In this document: positions 34,452-43,500 of the stretch, in pieces
Numbering within the stretch: the stretch's first letter is position 1
Layout: every line of letters begins with the position of its first letter
Assembly: GCF_038024875.1 (NCBI RefSeq)
Contig: NZ_CP136136.1
Location: 868,001-932,000 of the forward strand
Source: Gordonia rubripertincta
Lineage (GTDB): Bacteria > Actinomycetota > Actinomycetes > Mycobacteriales > Mycobacteriaceae
DNA length: 64,000 nt
Direction of reading: 5' to 3'
Notes under the pieces: generated by a model
The model's database searches: none
The model's input: only the letters and a program-made list of their open reading frames with translations
What the model was told of the DNA's origin: nothing
Made by a program: the position numbers and the translations under genes

Positions 34452-35348
34452 ATGGTCGACATCCACCGACTTCGTGTTCTTCGCTCGGTCATCGGCGAAC
34501 GCTCCATCGGCGGGGCAGCCAGCGCCCTGGGTTACACACCGTCGGCGGTGAGCCAGCACATCGCCACACTTCAGCGCGAGACCGGCCTGACCCTGGTGGA
34601 ACGTGACGGCCGCGGCATCGTGCCCACCGAGGCCGGCACCATCCTCGCCGCCGAATCCGAGGGGGTGTTCGAGGAACTGTCCCGGGTGGACGGGCTGATC
34701 TCGGAACTGCGCGACGGGCGCCTCGGGCAGTTGCGGATGAACTACTTCGCGTCGGCGGGCGCCGCCTGGATCCCACCGATCGTGGCCACGATCTCGCGTG
34801 AGTTCCCCGGCCTGCGCCTCGATCTGCGACTCATCGAGCTCGTCTCGGCATCCACCACCTCGCCGGATGTGGAGATCTACGTCGAGGACACCGAGCGACC
34901 AGTCCCCGACGGGCCCGGATTCATCAGCCGTCCGCTCACGTCGGACCCGTATCACGCTGTGGTACCCGAGGATTCGGCATGGTCGGGATATGAGTCGGTG
35001 ACCCTCCGGGAGTTGTCCCAGGTGCCCTGGGTCGACAACGACGTCGCCCGCGGCCCGTGCCGCCAGGCGCTCATCAGTGCCTGCACGTCCGTCGGCTTCG
35101 TGCCCGACTTCAGCATCGAGACCCAGGATCACCCGACCGCGATCCGCTTCGTCGCGGCCGGCGTCGGGCTCACCGTGGTACCGCAGCTCGCCCTGACGGA
35201 CCTACCCGCGGGTGTGGTGGCGATCCCCATCGTCGACCCCACACCGACCCGCGCGATCCGGGTGCGCGTGCGCCAGAGCGCACACGATCTCCCGCCGGTC
35301 CGGCGTGTGCTCGAACTCCTCGACACCGTTGTGCTGCAGCCCGTTTGA
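34452..35348 (+). CDS. LysR-family transcriptional regulator
   Basis: From ATG 34452 the 298-aa protein begins MVDIHRLRVLRSVIGERSIG and has the winged helix-turn-helix ASALGYTPSAVSQHIATLQR within residues 1-60, then a periplasmic-binding-like effector domain (PPIVATISREFPGLRLDLRL, VPWVDNDVARGPCRQALISA, VAAGVGLTVVPQLAL). An ATG at 34386 is in frame but adds an atypical basic lead. The gene is divergent from the DMT exporter and most likely regulates it. The effector is unknown. Confidence 0.88.
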   Translation: MVDIHRLRVLRSVIGERSIGGAASALGYTPSAVSQHIATLQRETGLTLVERDGRGIVPTEAGTILAAESEGVFEELSRVDGLISELRDGRLGQLRMNYFASAGAAWIPPIVATISREFPGLRLDLRLIELVSASTTSPDVEIYVEDTERPVPDGPGFISRPLTSDPYHAVVPEDSAWSGYESVTLRELSQVPWVDNDVARGPCRQALISACTSVGFVPDFSIETQDHPTAIRFVAAGVGLTVVPQLALTDLPAGVVAIPIVDPTPTRAIRVRVRQSAHDLPPVRRVLELLDTVVLQPV

Positions 35349-35480
35349 CTTCGACGAGCTCAGCCGGCGGAAAACGCGCTCAGCCGTTCCCGCGTGACGT
35401 TCACCCTGCCGCGGGCCTGATTCCCTCGCGCTTATTGGCCGGCGCCCGCGGGAGGTAATCCTGCCCGCGCCAAGGAAACA

Positions 35481-35521
35481 CCCCAGCGCGAACACGACGA
35501 CGCCCCCGCCGAGGGCTGGGG
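35481..35521 (-). terminator. Probable terminator of fgd1
   Basis: Just after the fgd1 stop (minus strand) CCCCAGC pairs with GCTGGGG across a 27-base GC-rich loop and is followed by TGTTTCCTT. The stem is only 7 bp and there is a G-rich segment in the loop, so confidence is moderate. The rest of 35349-35480 shows no gene. Confidence 0.5.
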
Positions 35522-35523
35522 AA

Positions 35524-36534
35524 CTAGCCGAGCTTGCGCAGGCGCGGTTCCAGGTCGCGCTGGAAGTTCTCCAGGAACCGGCGCTGATCGTGGCCCGGGG
35601 CGTGGAAGACGAGGTGGTTGAGTCCGGCGTCGGTGTAGAACTTGACCTTTTCGACGGCCTCGTCGGGATCGGAGGCCACGATCCAACGCTTGGCGACCTG
35701 CTCGATGGGCAGCTCGTCGGCGAGGCGTTCCATCTCGGTGGAGCTGTTGACGCTGTGCTTCTGCTCGGGAGTCAGCGACAGCGGCGCCCAGAAGCGCGTG
35801 TTCTCCAGCGCCAGTTCCGGATCCGGATCGTAGGAGATCTTGATCTCGATCATCTTGTCGATGGCGTCGAAATCACGTTCGGCCTTCTCCGCACCTTCCT
35901 TCACCGCGGGCAGCAGCTTCTCGGTGTAAAGCTCGGAGCCCTTGCCCGAGGTGCAGATGAAGCCGTCGCCGGAGCGGCCCGCATAGCGTGCGACGACCGG
36001 CCCGCCGGCGGCGACGTACACCGGGATCGGTTGCTCCGGAACGTCATACATGTACGCGCCCTGCGTGTGGTAGTACTCGCCCTCGAAGTTGACCTCTTCG
36101 CCGGTCCACAGTTCGCGCATGAGCTTGATCGACTCGCGCAGGCGGGCGAAGCGCTCCTTGAACTCGGGCCACTCGCCCTGGAATCCGGTGGCGTACTCGT
36201 TCAGGGCCTCGCCGGTGCCGACGCCGAGCATGATACGGCCCGGGTACATGCAGCCCATCGACGCGAACGCCTGGGCGATGACGGCCGGGTTGTAACGGAA
36301 GGTCGGGGTCATGACCGACGTGCCGATCTGGACCCGCTTGGTGCGCTCGCCGACGGCAGCCATCCACGCGAGCGAGAAGGGAGCGTGGCCGCCGTTGTGG
36401 CGCCACGGCTGGAAGTGGTCGCTCACCGCGACGGAGTCCAGCCCGTGCTCTTCGGCCGCGACTGCGATCTCCACCAGCTCGCGCGGATCGAACTGCTCCG
36501 CCGACGCCTTGAAACCGAGCTTGAGTTCTGCCAT
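35524..36534 (-). CDS. fgd1: F420-dependent glucose-6-phosphate dehydrogenase
   Basis: Oxidises glucose-6-phosphate to 6-phosphogluconolactone while reducing coenzyme F420, the reductant pool for F420-dependent enzymes. The 336-aa luciferase-like barrel begins MAELKLGFKASAEQFDP and has VAVSDHFQPWRHNGGHAPFS (active-site His and Trp), IGTSVMTPTFRYNPAVIAQA, MLGVGTGEALNEYATG, YVAAGGPVVARYAGRSGDGF and HLVFHAPGHDQRRFLENF. ATG 36534 follows GGGGCGAGG. In M. tuberculosis fgd1 adjoins pta-ackA; here four genes separate them. Confidence 0.96.
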   Translation of the reverse strand: MAELKLGFKASAEQFDPRELVEIAVAAEEHGLDSVAVSDHFQPWRHNGGHAPFSLAWMAAVGERTKRVQIGTSVMTPTFRYNPAVIAQAFASMGCMYPGRIMLGVGTGEALNEYATGFQGEWPEFKERFARLRESIKLMRELWTGEEVNFEGEYYHTQGAYMYDVPEQPIPVYVAAGGPVVARYAGRSGDGFICTSGKGSELYTEKLLPAVKEGAEKAERDFDAIDKMIEIKISYDPDPELALENTRFWAPLSLTPEQKHSVNSSTEMERLADELPIEQVAKRWIVASDPDEAVEKVKFYTDAGLNHLVFHAPGHDQRRFLENFQRDLEPRLRKLG

Positions 36535-36677
36535 GAGCCTCGCCCCTAACCGTCGGCCGTGCCGACCTTTCCCGGTCGATCCGCTGATCGTGATCGCCGC
36601 TGTGACCACAGTTACCAACCTAGAGCATCGATGGAGGTGCGGCCCTTCCCGCCCGATTCGGCGCCGCAGCCCCTCGA

Positions 36678-36708
36678 TTGGACCTCAAGTCAACTTTAAG
36701 TTCTACCC
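36678..36708 (+). promoter_or_regulatory. SoxR/MerR-type operator-promoter upstream of the ABC exporter
   Basis: CCTCAAGT-CA-ACTTTAAG (36683-36700) matches the SoxR-box half-site CCTCAAGT perfectly on the left and 6 of 8 on the right. TTGGAC (36678-36683) sits as a -35 at the left edge and a poor -10 (around 36702-36708) lies on the right, i.e. the operator fills the spacer, as in MerR-family activators that untwist an over-long spacer. The ATG of the ABC gene follows only 9 bp later. No MerR-family gene lies in the window. Confidence 0.55.
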
Positions 36709-36716
36709 TGGGCGAC

Positions 36717-38636
36717 ATGAGCATGGAGTCGGTCGCCTGGGACATGATGTACAAGTCGTCGACCTCGCCGGGCGGTAAGCGGTTGCGCGGGGATCGGCGC
36801 GCAACGCTGCGCCGGATCGGCGGGTTCGCGAGCCCCCACCGGCGGCGGATCGCCCTCTTCTTGGTGCTGTCGGTGTTCACCGCGGTCCTGACCGTGGTGA
36901 CCCCGCTCCTCGCCGGACGCGTCGTCAACCTCATCACCGACAACGGGGCCGAATCGATGATCGTCGGGCTGGCGGTGGCGATCGCACTGATCGCGGTGGC
37001 CGAGGCCGCGGCCGGGATCGGTGTCCGCTGGTTGTCGTCGAACATCGGCGAGGGTCTCATCCTCGATCTTCGGCGGGCGGTCTTCGACCATGTCCAGCGC
37101 ATGCCGGTCGCCTTCTTCACCCGGACCCGGACCGGCGCGCTGGTCAGCCGGCTCAACAACGACGTGATCGGCGCGCAGCGCGCCTTCAGCGACACCCTGT
37201 CCGGCGTGGTCTCGAACTTCGTGACGCTGACCCTGACATTGGGTGTGATGATCTACATCAGTTGGCAGATCACCCTTCTCGCCCTGGTGCTGCTCCCGGT
37301 GTTCGTGATCCCGGCGCGTCGGATGGGAGGCCGGATGGCCGCCCTGTCGCGGGAGGCGGCCGAGCACAACGCCCGCATGTCGACGCAGATGACCGAGCGG
37401 TTCTCCGCACCCGGCGCCACCCTGGTGAAGCTGTTCGGACGGCCCGACCTGGAATCCCGCGAGTTCGCCGACCGCGCAGATCGCGTGCGCGACATCGGCG
37501 TCCGGCGCGCGATGCTGCAGGCCTACTTCTTCACCGCGCTGACCCTCGTGTCAGCACTCGCGCTCGCACTGGTCTACGGCCTCGGCGGATGGCTTGCGGT
37601 GCACGAACATCTGTCGGCGGGAGCGGTCGTGTCCCTCGCCCTGTTGCTGACCCGGATGTACGCACCGCTCACCGCCCTGGCGAACGCCCGCGTCGAGATC
37701 ATGAGCGCGCTGGTCAGTTTCGAGCGCGTCTTCGAGGTCCTCGACCTGACCCCGCTGATCGTCGACGCCCCGGATGCCCGCCCGGTACCCGGCACCGAGA
37801 GCGGCCGGCCGGTGCCGGTGTCGGTCCGCTTCGAGGACGTCTCCTTCGCCTACCCGTCGGCCGACAAGGTCTCGCTGGCGTCTCTGGAAGAGGTTGCGCA
37901 GCTGGACAACCGGGCCGGACAGACGGTCCTGCACCACGTGGATCTCGATGTCCCCGCGGGCAGCATGGTGGCCTTGGTCGGCAGTTCGGGTGCCGGCAAA
38001 TCGACCATCGCCGGTCTCGCCACCCGGCTCTACGACGTCGACGAGGGCTCGGTCCGGCTCGCCGGCGTCGACATCCGCGACCTGCAGATCGCCTCGGTGC
38101 ATCGCACGGTCGGCCTGGTCACGCAGGACGGTCACCTCTTCCACGACACCATCCGCGCCAATCTCGTTCTGGCACGGCCCGACACCTCTGACGAGGAGAT
38201 CTGGGACGCGTTGCGTCGCGCCCGCCTCGAGGATCTGGTGAAGTCGTTGCCCGACGGACTCGACACCATCGTCGGCGAACGCGGCTACCGGCTCTCCGGC
38301 GGTGAGCGGCAACGGATGACGATCGCGCGCCTGCTGCTCGCACAGCCGTCGGTGGTGATCCTCGACGAGGCGACCGCCCACCTGGATTCGACCTCGGAGG
38401 CGGCGGTTCAGGAAGCGTTGGGCGAGGCCCTCGAAGGCCGCACCTCGATCGTCATCGCGCACCGGCTCTCGACGATCCGCGCCGCCGACCAGATCGTGGT
38501 GCTCGAGGCGGGACGCGTCGTCGAACGTGGCGAGCATCCGACGCTCCTCGCGCGCAACGGACGCTACGCCGAGCTCTACCGCACCCAGTTCGCCGACGGC
38601 GGCGACGAGGACGACGACGGCACGCTGAGTGCCTAG
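36717..38636 (+). CDS. ABC exporter, fused membrane and ATPase domains
   Basis: From ATG 36717 (ATG 36723 also possible) the 639-aa half-transporter has six helices (about 45-330, e.g. RIALFLVLSVFTAVLTVVTP, FVTLTLTLGVMIYISWQITL) and an ATPase domain with Walker A GSSGAGKST, Q-loop GLVTQDGHLF, signature LSGGERQR, Walker B SVVILDEATAHLD and switch His in VIAHRLSTI. It is a B-family (MsbA-like) exporter and should homodimerise. A 25-residue insertion before Walker A (SLASLEEVAQLDNRAG) and a DEDDDG tail are unusual. The upstream SoxR-box-like operator suggests induction by redox-active compounds. Confidence 0.9.
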   Translation: MSMESVAWDMMYKSSTSPGGKRLRGDRRATLRRIGGFASPHRRRIALFLVLSVFTAVLTVVTPLLAGRVVNLITDNGAESMIVGLAVAIALIAVAEAAAGIGVRWLSSNIGEGLILDLRRAVFDHVQRMPVAFFTRTRTGALVSRLNNDVIGAQRAFSDTLSGVVSNFVTLTLTLGVMIYISWQITLLALVLLPVFVIPARRMGGRMAALSREAAEHNARMSTQMTERFSAPGATLVKLFGRPDLESREFADRADRVRDIGVRRAMLQAYFFTALTLVSALALALVYGLGGWLAVHEHLSAGAVVSLALLLTRMYAPLTALANARVEIMSALVSFERVFEVLDLTPLIVDAPDARPVPGTESGRPVPVSVRFEDVSFAYPSADKVSLASLEEVAQLDNRAGQTVLHHVDLDVPAGSMVALVGSSGAGKSTIAGLATRLYDVDEGSVRLAGVDIRDLQIASVHRTVGLVTQDGHLFHDTIRANLVLARPDTSDEEIWDALRRARLEDLVKSLPDGLDTIVGERGYRLSGGERQRMTIARLLLAQPSVVILDEATAHLDSTSEAAVQEALGEALEGRTSIVIAHRLSTIRAADQIVVLEAGRVVERGEHPTLLARNGRYAELYRTQFADGGDEDDDGTLSA

Positions 38637-38639
38637 GCC

Positions 38640-38675
38640 TTCGAGGCTCGTCGCTGCGCTCCTCGCACCTCAGGC
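38640..38675. repeat. Intergenic repeat related to the 44.4-kb inverted repeat
   Basis: TTCGAGGCTCGTCGCTGCGC-TCCTCGCACCTCAGGC downstream of the ABC exporter closely resembles the arms of the large hairpin at 44430-44518 (TTCGTGGCTCG...CACCTC). It lies between convergent genes. Two related copies within 6 kb suggest a dispersed REP-like family in this genome. Confidence 0.55.
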
Positions 38676-38683
38676 AGCACGGG

Positions 38684-38965
38684 TCACTGCTCGTCTTCGA
38701 GGTCGTCGAAGGTGTCGATCAGCGGACGGCGGGGTTTCTTCGGATCGTTCACCCGCTCGCTCAGGCGGCGGCGGATCTGCGTGGCGATCAGCACGATGTT
38801 GACCACGATGACGGCGATGCCGACGGCCACCCAGAACCAGCGGCCGTCCTGCCACCAGCCGACGGTCAGCCAGCCGACGCAGACGATGAGGATGGCCGCT
38901 CCGATGCTGGTCATCGTCGTCGACAGCGTCTGTGCGCCGCGGGAGAAGTCGGGGCCGGTACTCAC
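38684..38965 (-). CDS. Small two-helix membrane protein
   Basis: The 93-aa protein has helices SIGAAILIVCVGWLTVGWW and FWVAVGIAVIVVNIVLIATQ, then a basic/acidic tail (RRRLSERVNDPKKPRRPL, DTFDDLEDEQ). GTG 38965 follows CAGGAG. I do not recognise a function. It precedes no other gene on its strand within 40 bp but lies just downstream of the DUF202 protein and may share its transcript. Confidence 0.65.
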   Translation of the reverse strand: MSTGPDFSRGAQTLSTTMTSIGAAILIVCVGWLTVGWWQDGRWFWVAVGIAVIVVNIVLIATQIRRRLSERVNDPKKPRRPLIDTFDDLEDEQ

Positions 38966-39012
38966 GGGAACTCCTGGATAGAACGGTTGCTGGCGATCAG
39001 TTCTGGATTCGA

Positions 39013-39459
39013 TCACGCCTGGACTACGACGACGACCGCGATCAGGATGGCCACCACCACTATCGCAGTGACGACGAACAGGATCTGGGCCGGGCCCGGC
39101 ATCTGTCCGCCGCGCTGGAGCACGCGCAGCGTGCGACGCCAGCGCCACGCACCGATCAGTGCGAGGGAGCAGCCCAGGGCGACGAGGACGAGCCCCAGGA
39201 CCAATTCGAGGACCGGGTTGTCGATGTCGGGGGCCAGATAGACGATCGCCATCCCGGCGGCCATGAACCCGAGGGCGGTGCGCACCCACGCGAGGAGCGT
39301 GCGCTCGGCGGCGAGGGTGAAGCGCGCGTCGATCGCGCCAGGCGGGGTTGCGGGCGGTGAGGCGCGTGGCGTCGTACCCTCGCCGGGGCCGGCGCCTGCT
39401 CCGTCAGCCGGCCCGTTGGTCCTCTCGGTCGTCAGTGCTCTTGCCCTCTCGGATCGCAT
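39013..39459 (-). CDS. DUF202 (YidH-like) membrane protein
   Basis: The 148-aa protein has a Pro/Ala-rich lead of about 40 residues, then the DUF202 signature FTLAAERTLLAWVRTALGFM, a helix (GMAIVYLA), a second (LVLGLVLVALGCSLALIGAW) with WRWRRTLRVL, and a third (ILFVVTAIVVVAILIAVVVV). Function is unknown. The ATG lies 56 bp inside the upstream esterase gene and has a poor ribosome-binding site, so the true start may be downstream. Confidence 0.75.
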   Translation of the reverse strand: MRSERARALTTERTNGPADGAGAGPGEGTTPRASPPATPPGAIDARFTLAAERTLLAWVRTALGFMAAGMAIVYLAPDIDNPVLELVLGLVLVALGCSLALIGAWRWRRTLRVLQRGGQMPGPAQILFVVTAIVVVAILIAVVVVVQA

Positions 39460-40378
39460 CTTTCGCGAAGGCCGCGGTGGCCTCGATGGCGTGGATCGTC
39501 TCCGCGTGATGCGAGGCGAGCACCGGGAACGCGTGTACCTGCCAAGCGTAACTGTGGGCGAGTGCCTCGACCCCGGCCTCGTCGAGGATCTCGATCAGAC
39601 CGATGACGTCCGGTTCGAGCATCTCCCCCTCGGCGGTGACCATGACCGTCGGCGGGAACTCGACCGGGTCGAGGTCGGCGATGCGGCGCACCCCGGTCAG
39701 CGGCACGGGACCGCGATCGAACTGCGGTGCCAGCTTCGCCATCTTCGACTTCGGAATGTAGGCGTCGGAGCGGCTGGACCGGTCCGGGTTGGTGCCCAGG
39801 TCGACGTCGAGCAGCGGGGAGAAACCGATGAGTGCGGCCGGGGCGGGCAGTCCGCGTTCGACGGCTGCCTCGACGACCTTGGCCGCCAGGAACCCGCCCG
39901 CCGAGTCACCGGCCACGATGATCCGCCGGTAATGGCGTTCGTTGATGAGTTCGGCATAGGCATCGACGGCGTCGGCCACCGACGCGCCCACACCGGCCTG
40001 CGGCAGCTGCCGGTACTCGAGCGAGAACACCGGGATCTCGCAGGCCCGGGCCAGCCGCGCGGCGATCGACCGGTGGGTACCGAGACCGCAGACGACGAAA
40101 GCACCACCGTGGAGGTACAGCATGGCCGTGTCGCTGTCGCGACGCGACGGCCCGGCCGGCATGACCAGTTCCGTGGAACGCCCGGCGAGGGTGAGCTGCT
40201 CGCGCACCACGCCGCGGGGCTTGGGTCCCACGGCGACGACGCGGTCGATGAGAAACAATCCGGCCATGCCCGCCTTGTTGATCGGCCACAGCGTGAGCAG
40301 CGGCTTCAGGAACACACGCGAGCCGAACCAGATGGGATAGGACAGGAGACTCGGCCGCCGGTGATGAACGATGGGCAT
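39404..40378 (-). CDS. Alpha/beta-hydrolase, hormone-sensitive-lipase family esterase
   Basis: The 324-aa protein has the oxyanion motif YLHGGAFVVCG, the nucleophile elbow VAGDSAGGFLA with Ser, and a probable catalytic His in WQVHAFPVLASHH near the end; EGEMLEPDV supplies the Asp/Glu region. This is the LipH/LipI-type class common in mycolata, acting on short or medium acyl esters. ATG 40378 follows AGGAGGAAG. It is divergent from the Pls/PosA-type synthetase. Confidence 0.88.
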   Translation of the reverse strand: MPIVHHRRPSLLSYPIWFGSRVFLKPLLTLWPINKAGMAGLFLIDRVVAVGPKPRGVVREQLTLAGRSTELVMPAGPSRRDSDTAMLYLHGGAFVVCGLGTHRSIAARLARACEIPVFSLEYRQLPQAGVGASVADAVDAYAELINERHYRRIIVAGDSAGGFLAAKVVEAAVERGLPAPAALIGFSPLLDVDLGTNPDRSSRSDAYIPKSKMAKLAPQFDRGPVPLTGVRRIADLDPVEFPPTVMVTAEGEMLEPDVIGLIEILDEAGVEALAHSYAWQVHAFPVLASHHAETIHAIEATAAFAKDAIREGKSTDDREDQRAG

Positions 40379-40487
40379 GACTTCCTCCTGGTCTGAGCCG
40401 AAGCTACACCCTCGGCCCTCCCGTATATCCGTTAATTGCGGAGCAAAACATTCATCGAGCCGCAGTCTGCCGTCCACCCGGGTCCGC

Positions 40488-40493
40488 TATATT
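40488..40493 (+). promoter_or_regulatory. -10 box of the Pls/PosA-type synthetase gene
   Basis: TATATT lies 20 bp before the chosen GTG start and stands out in this GC-rich intergenic region (40379-40513). No good -35 is seen. The 5' leader would be about 13 bases. Confidence 0.45.
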
Positions 40494-40513
40494 CTCGGAC
40501 TCGTGACGAGACG

Positions 40514-43500
40514 GTGGCTGTGACGGTGCAGATCCCTTCGCAGTTCCTGCTGTCCGCTCAGGCAGGCGATCCGCGGACCCTCTGCGACATCCTCACCGCG
40601 ACGGCCCGGGCGCACCCCGATTCCCCCGCGATCGACGACGGCGATGTCGCCCTCACCTATGGTCAGCTATTGGCACTGATCCGGCGCACCGTCGCGCGTT
40701 TTGCCGAGTTCGGCGTCGGCCACGGCAGTCGCGTCGGGATCCGGATGCCCTCCGGTTCACGGGACCTCTACGTCGCCATCCTGGCCACCCTCTACGCGGG
40801 AGCCGCCTACGTCCCCGTCGACGCCGACGACCCGGACGAACGCGCCGAACTCGTCTTCGGCGAGGCCGGGGTGGATGCCATCGTCGACGCCGACGGCCCT
40901 CGGCGGATGAAACCCGACACCGGCGCCGCCGCGGCACCGGCACGTCCGACCCCCGGCGACGACGCGTGGATCATCTTCACCTCCGGCTCCACCGGGACGC
41001 CGAAGGGAGTGGCGGTCACCCACCGGAACGCGGCCGCCTTCGTCGACGCCGAGGCACACATGTTCCTCCCCGACGAGCCGATCGGCCCCGGTGACCGTGT
41101 CCTGGCGGGGCTGTCGGTGGCCTTCGACGCCTCCTGCGAGGAGATGTGGCTCGCCTGGCGCAACGGCGCCTGCCTCGTCCCGGCGCCCCGATCGCTGGTG
41201 CGCAGCGGTATGGATCTGGGTCCGTGGCTGGTGGCCCGCGACATCACCGTCGTCTCGACCGTTCCGACGCTGGCCTCGCTGTGGCCGCCGGAGGCCCTGG
41301 AAGCGGTACGGCTGTTGATCTTCGGTGGCGAGGCGTGCCCGCCCGAGCTCGCCGACCGCCTCGCCGTGCCCGGCCGCGAGGTGTGGAACACCTACGGTCC
41401 CACCGAGGCCACGGTCGTGGCCTGCGCCGCCCCGCTCGGCGGACCCGGTCCGGTACGCATCGGATTACCTTTGCGCGGTTGGGATCTCGCGGTCGTCGAC
41501 GCGGACGGCAACCCCGTCGCCGAGGGCGAGGTCGGCGAGCTCGTCATCGGCGGCGTCGGGCTGGCCCGCTACCTCGACCCGGCCAAGGACGCCGAGAAGT
41601 ACGCACCGATGCCGACGCTGGGGTGGGAACGCGCTTACCGCAGTGGCGATCTCGTTCGGCTTGATCCCGCGGGACTGATATTCATGGGTCGCGCGGACGA
41701 CCAGGTGAAGGTCGGCGGACGGCGCATCGAACTCGGTGAGATCGACAACGCCCTGCAGAATCTGCCCGGCGTGAGCGGAGCTGCTGCCGCGGTGCGCAGA
41801 TCCGCGGCGGGCAACAGCCTGCTCGTCGGCTATCTCGTCTCCGCCGACCCCGACTTCGACGTCTCGGCAGCGCACGCCGAACTCACCCGCCACCTGCCCG
41901 CCGCGATGGTCCCGACCCTCGCTCTCGTCGACGAGCTGCCCACGCGCACTTCGGGAAAGGTTGATCGTGATGCGCTGCCCTGGCCTCTGCCGGGCAGCAG
42001 CAGACCAGTGGATGACGACGTCGAACTCGGCGAGACCGAGTTGTGGCTGGCCCAGCTGTGGACCGATGTCCTGGGCATCCGGATCACCCATCCCGACGTG
42101 GACTTCTTCGCGGAGGGCGGCGGTTCTCTCGCGGCCGCACAGCTGGTGACGGCGATCCGCGGACGCCACCCCGACATCTCGGTCGCCGACCTCTACGACC
42201 ATCCGCGTCTGGGGTCGATGGCGGAGATGCTCGACGCGCGCCGCCCGGCGACCAGCATCGTCGAACGCGATGTCGCGCCCACGCCACGTGCGACGGGTCT
42301 CGCCCAGCTCGCGCTGACCGTTCCGCTGACGACCCTGACCGGTCTGCAGTGGGCAACGTGGCTCGGTGTGCTGAACAACCTGGGCGTTCTCGTGGCCGAC
42401 CGGTTGGATCGGTCCGTCCCGTGGCTGGTCGAGGTGAACTGGTGGGTCCTGCTCGTCGCCTTCCTCGTCTTCATCACCCCGCCCGGCCGGATGTGCATCG
42501 CCGCGTTGGGTTCCCGCCTGCTCCTCTCGGACGTCACGCCGGGTGAGTACCCGCGCGGCGGCAGCGTGCACGTGCGTCTGTGGGTGGCCGAACGGCTCCT
42601 CGACGCGAGCGGTGCGGCGAACCTGTCCGGGGCGCCGTGGATGATCTACCTCGCCCGGGCGCTCGGGGCCCGGATCGGTCGGGACGTCGACCTGCACACG
42701 ATCCCGCCGGTCACCGGTCTGCTGACGGTCGGTGAGGGCGCGTCGGTGGAGCCGGAGGTCGACCTCGCCGGCTGGTGGATCGACGGCGACGTCGTCCACA
42801 TCGGGGAAATCGCGATCAAGCGCGGGGCGTCCATCGGTGCGCGGTCGACGCTGATGCCGGGAGCGGTCGTCGGACGCGATGCCGTCGTCGCACCCGGTTC
42901 GGCCGTGTTCGGCCGGGTGAAGGCGCGTCAGCACTGGGCCGGCTCACCCGCGATCAAGGTCGGCAGGGCCGCGCATCCGTGGCCCGACCACCGGCCGCCA
43001 CGCGCGCGGGCGTGGGTACCGATCTACGGACTGTCGTCGCTGGTGCTGGCCGCGATCCCGCTCATCTCACTGGCCGCGGGCCTCGCCGTCATCGGTCTGT
43101 GGGCCCTCTCGGCAGATCGGTTGCGCGACGTCGCGATCCGCGCCGTGATCCTCCTACCGGCGGCGACCCTCACCAGCCTCGTCGTCTTCGCGGCGATCAC
43201 CGCGGGGCTGGTGCGCCTGGCGTCGCTGGGGCTGAGCACCGGCTACCACCCGGTTCGGTCACGGGTCGGCTGGCAGGTCTGGCTGACCGAACGTCTCCTC
43301 GATGCCGCCCGCACCTACCTGTTCCCGCTCTACGCAAGCCTGCTCACGCCGATCTGGTTCCGCGTGCTGGGCGCCAAGGTCGGCAAGGGCACCGAGATCT
43401 CGACGGCACTGGTGCTGCCGCGGTTCACCACCATCGGCGACGGCGCCTTCCTGGCCGACGACACGATGGTCGCGTCGTACGAACTCGGCGGCGGCTGGCT

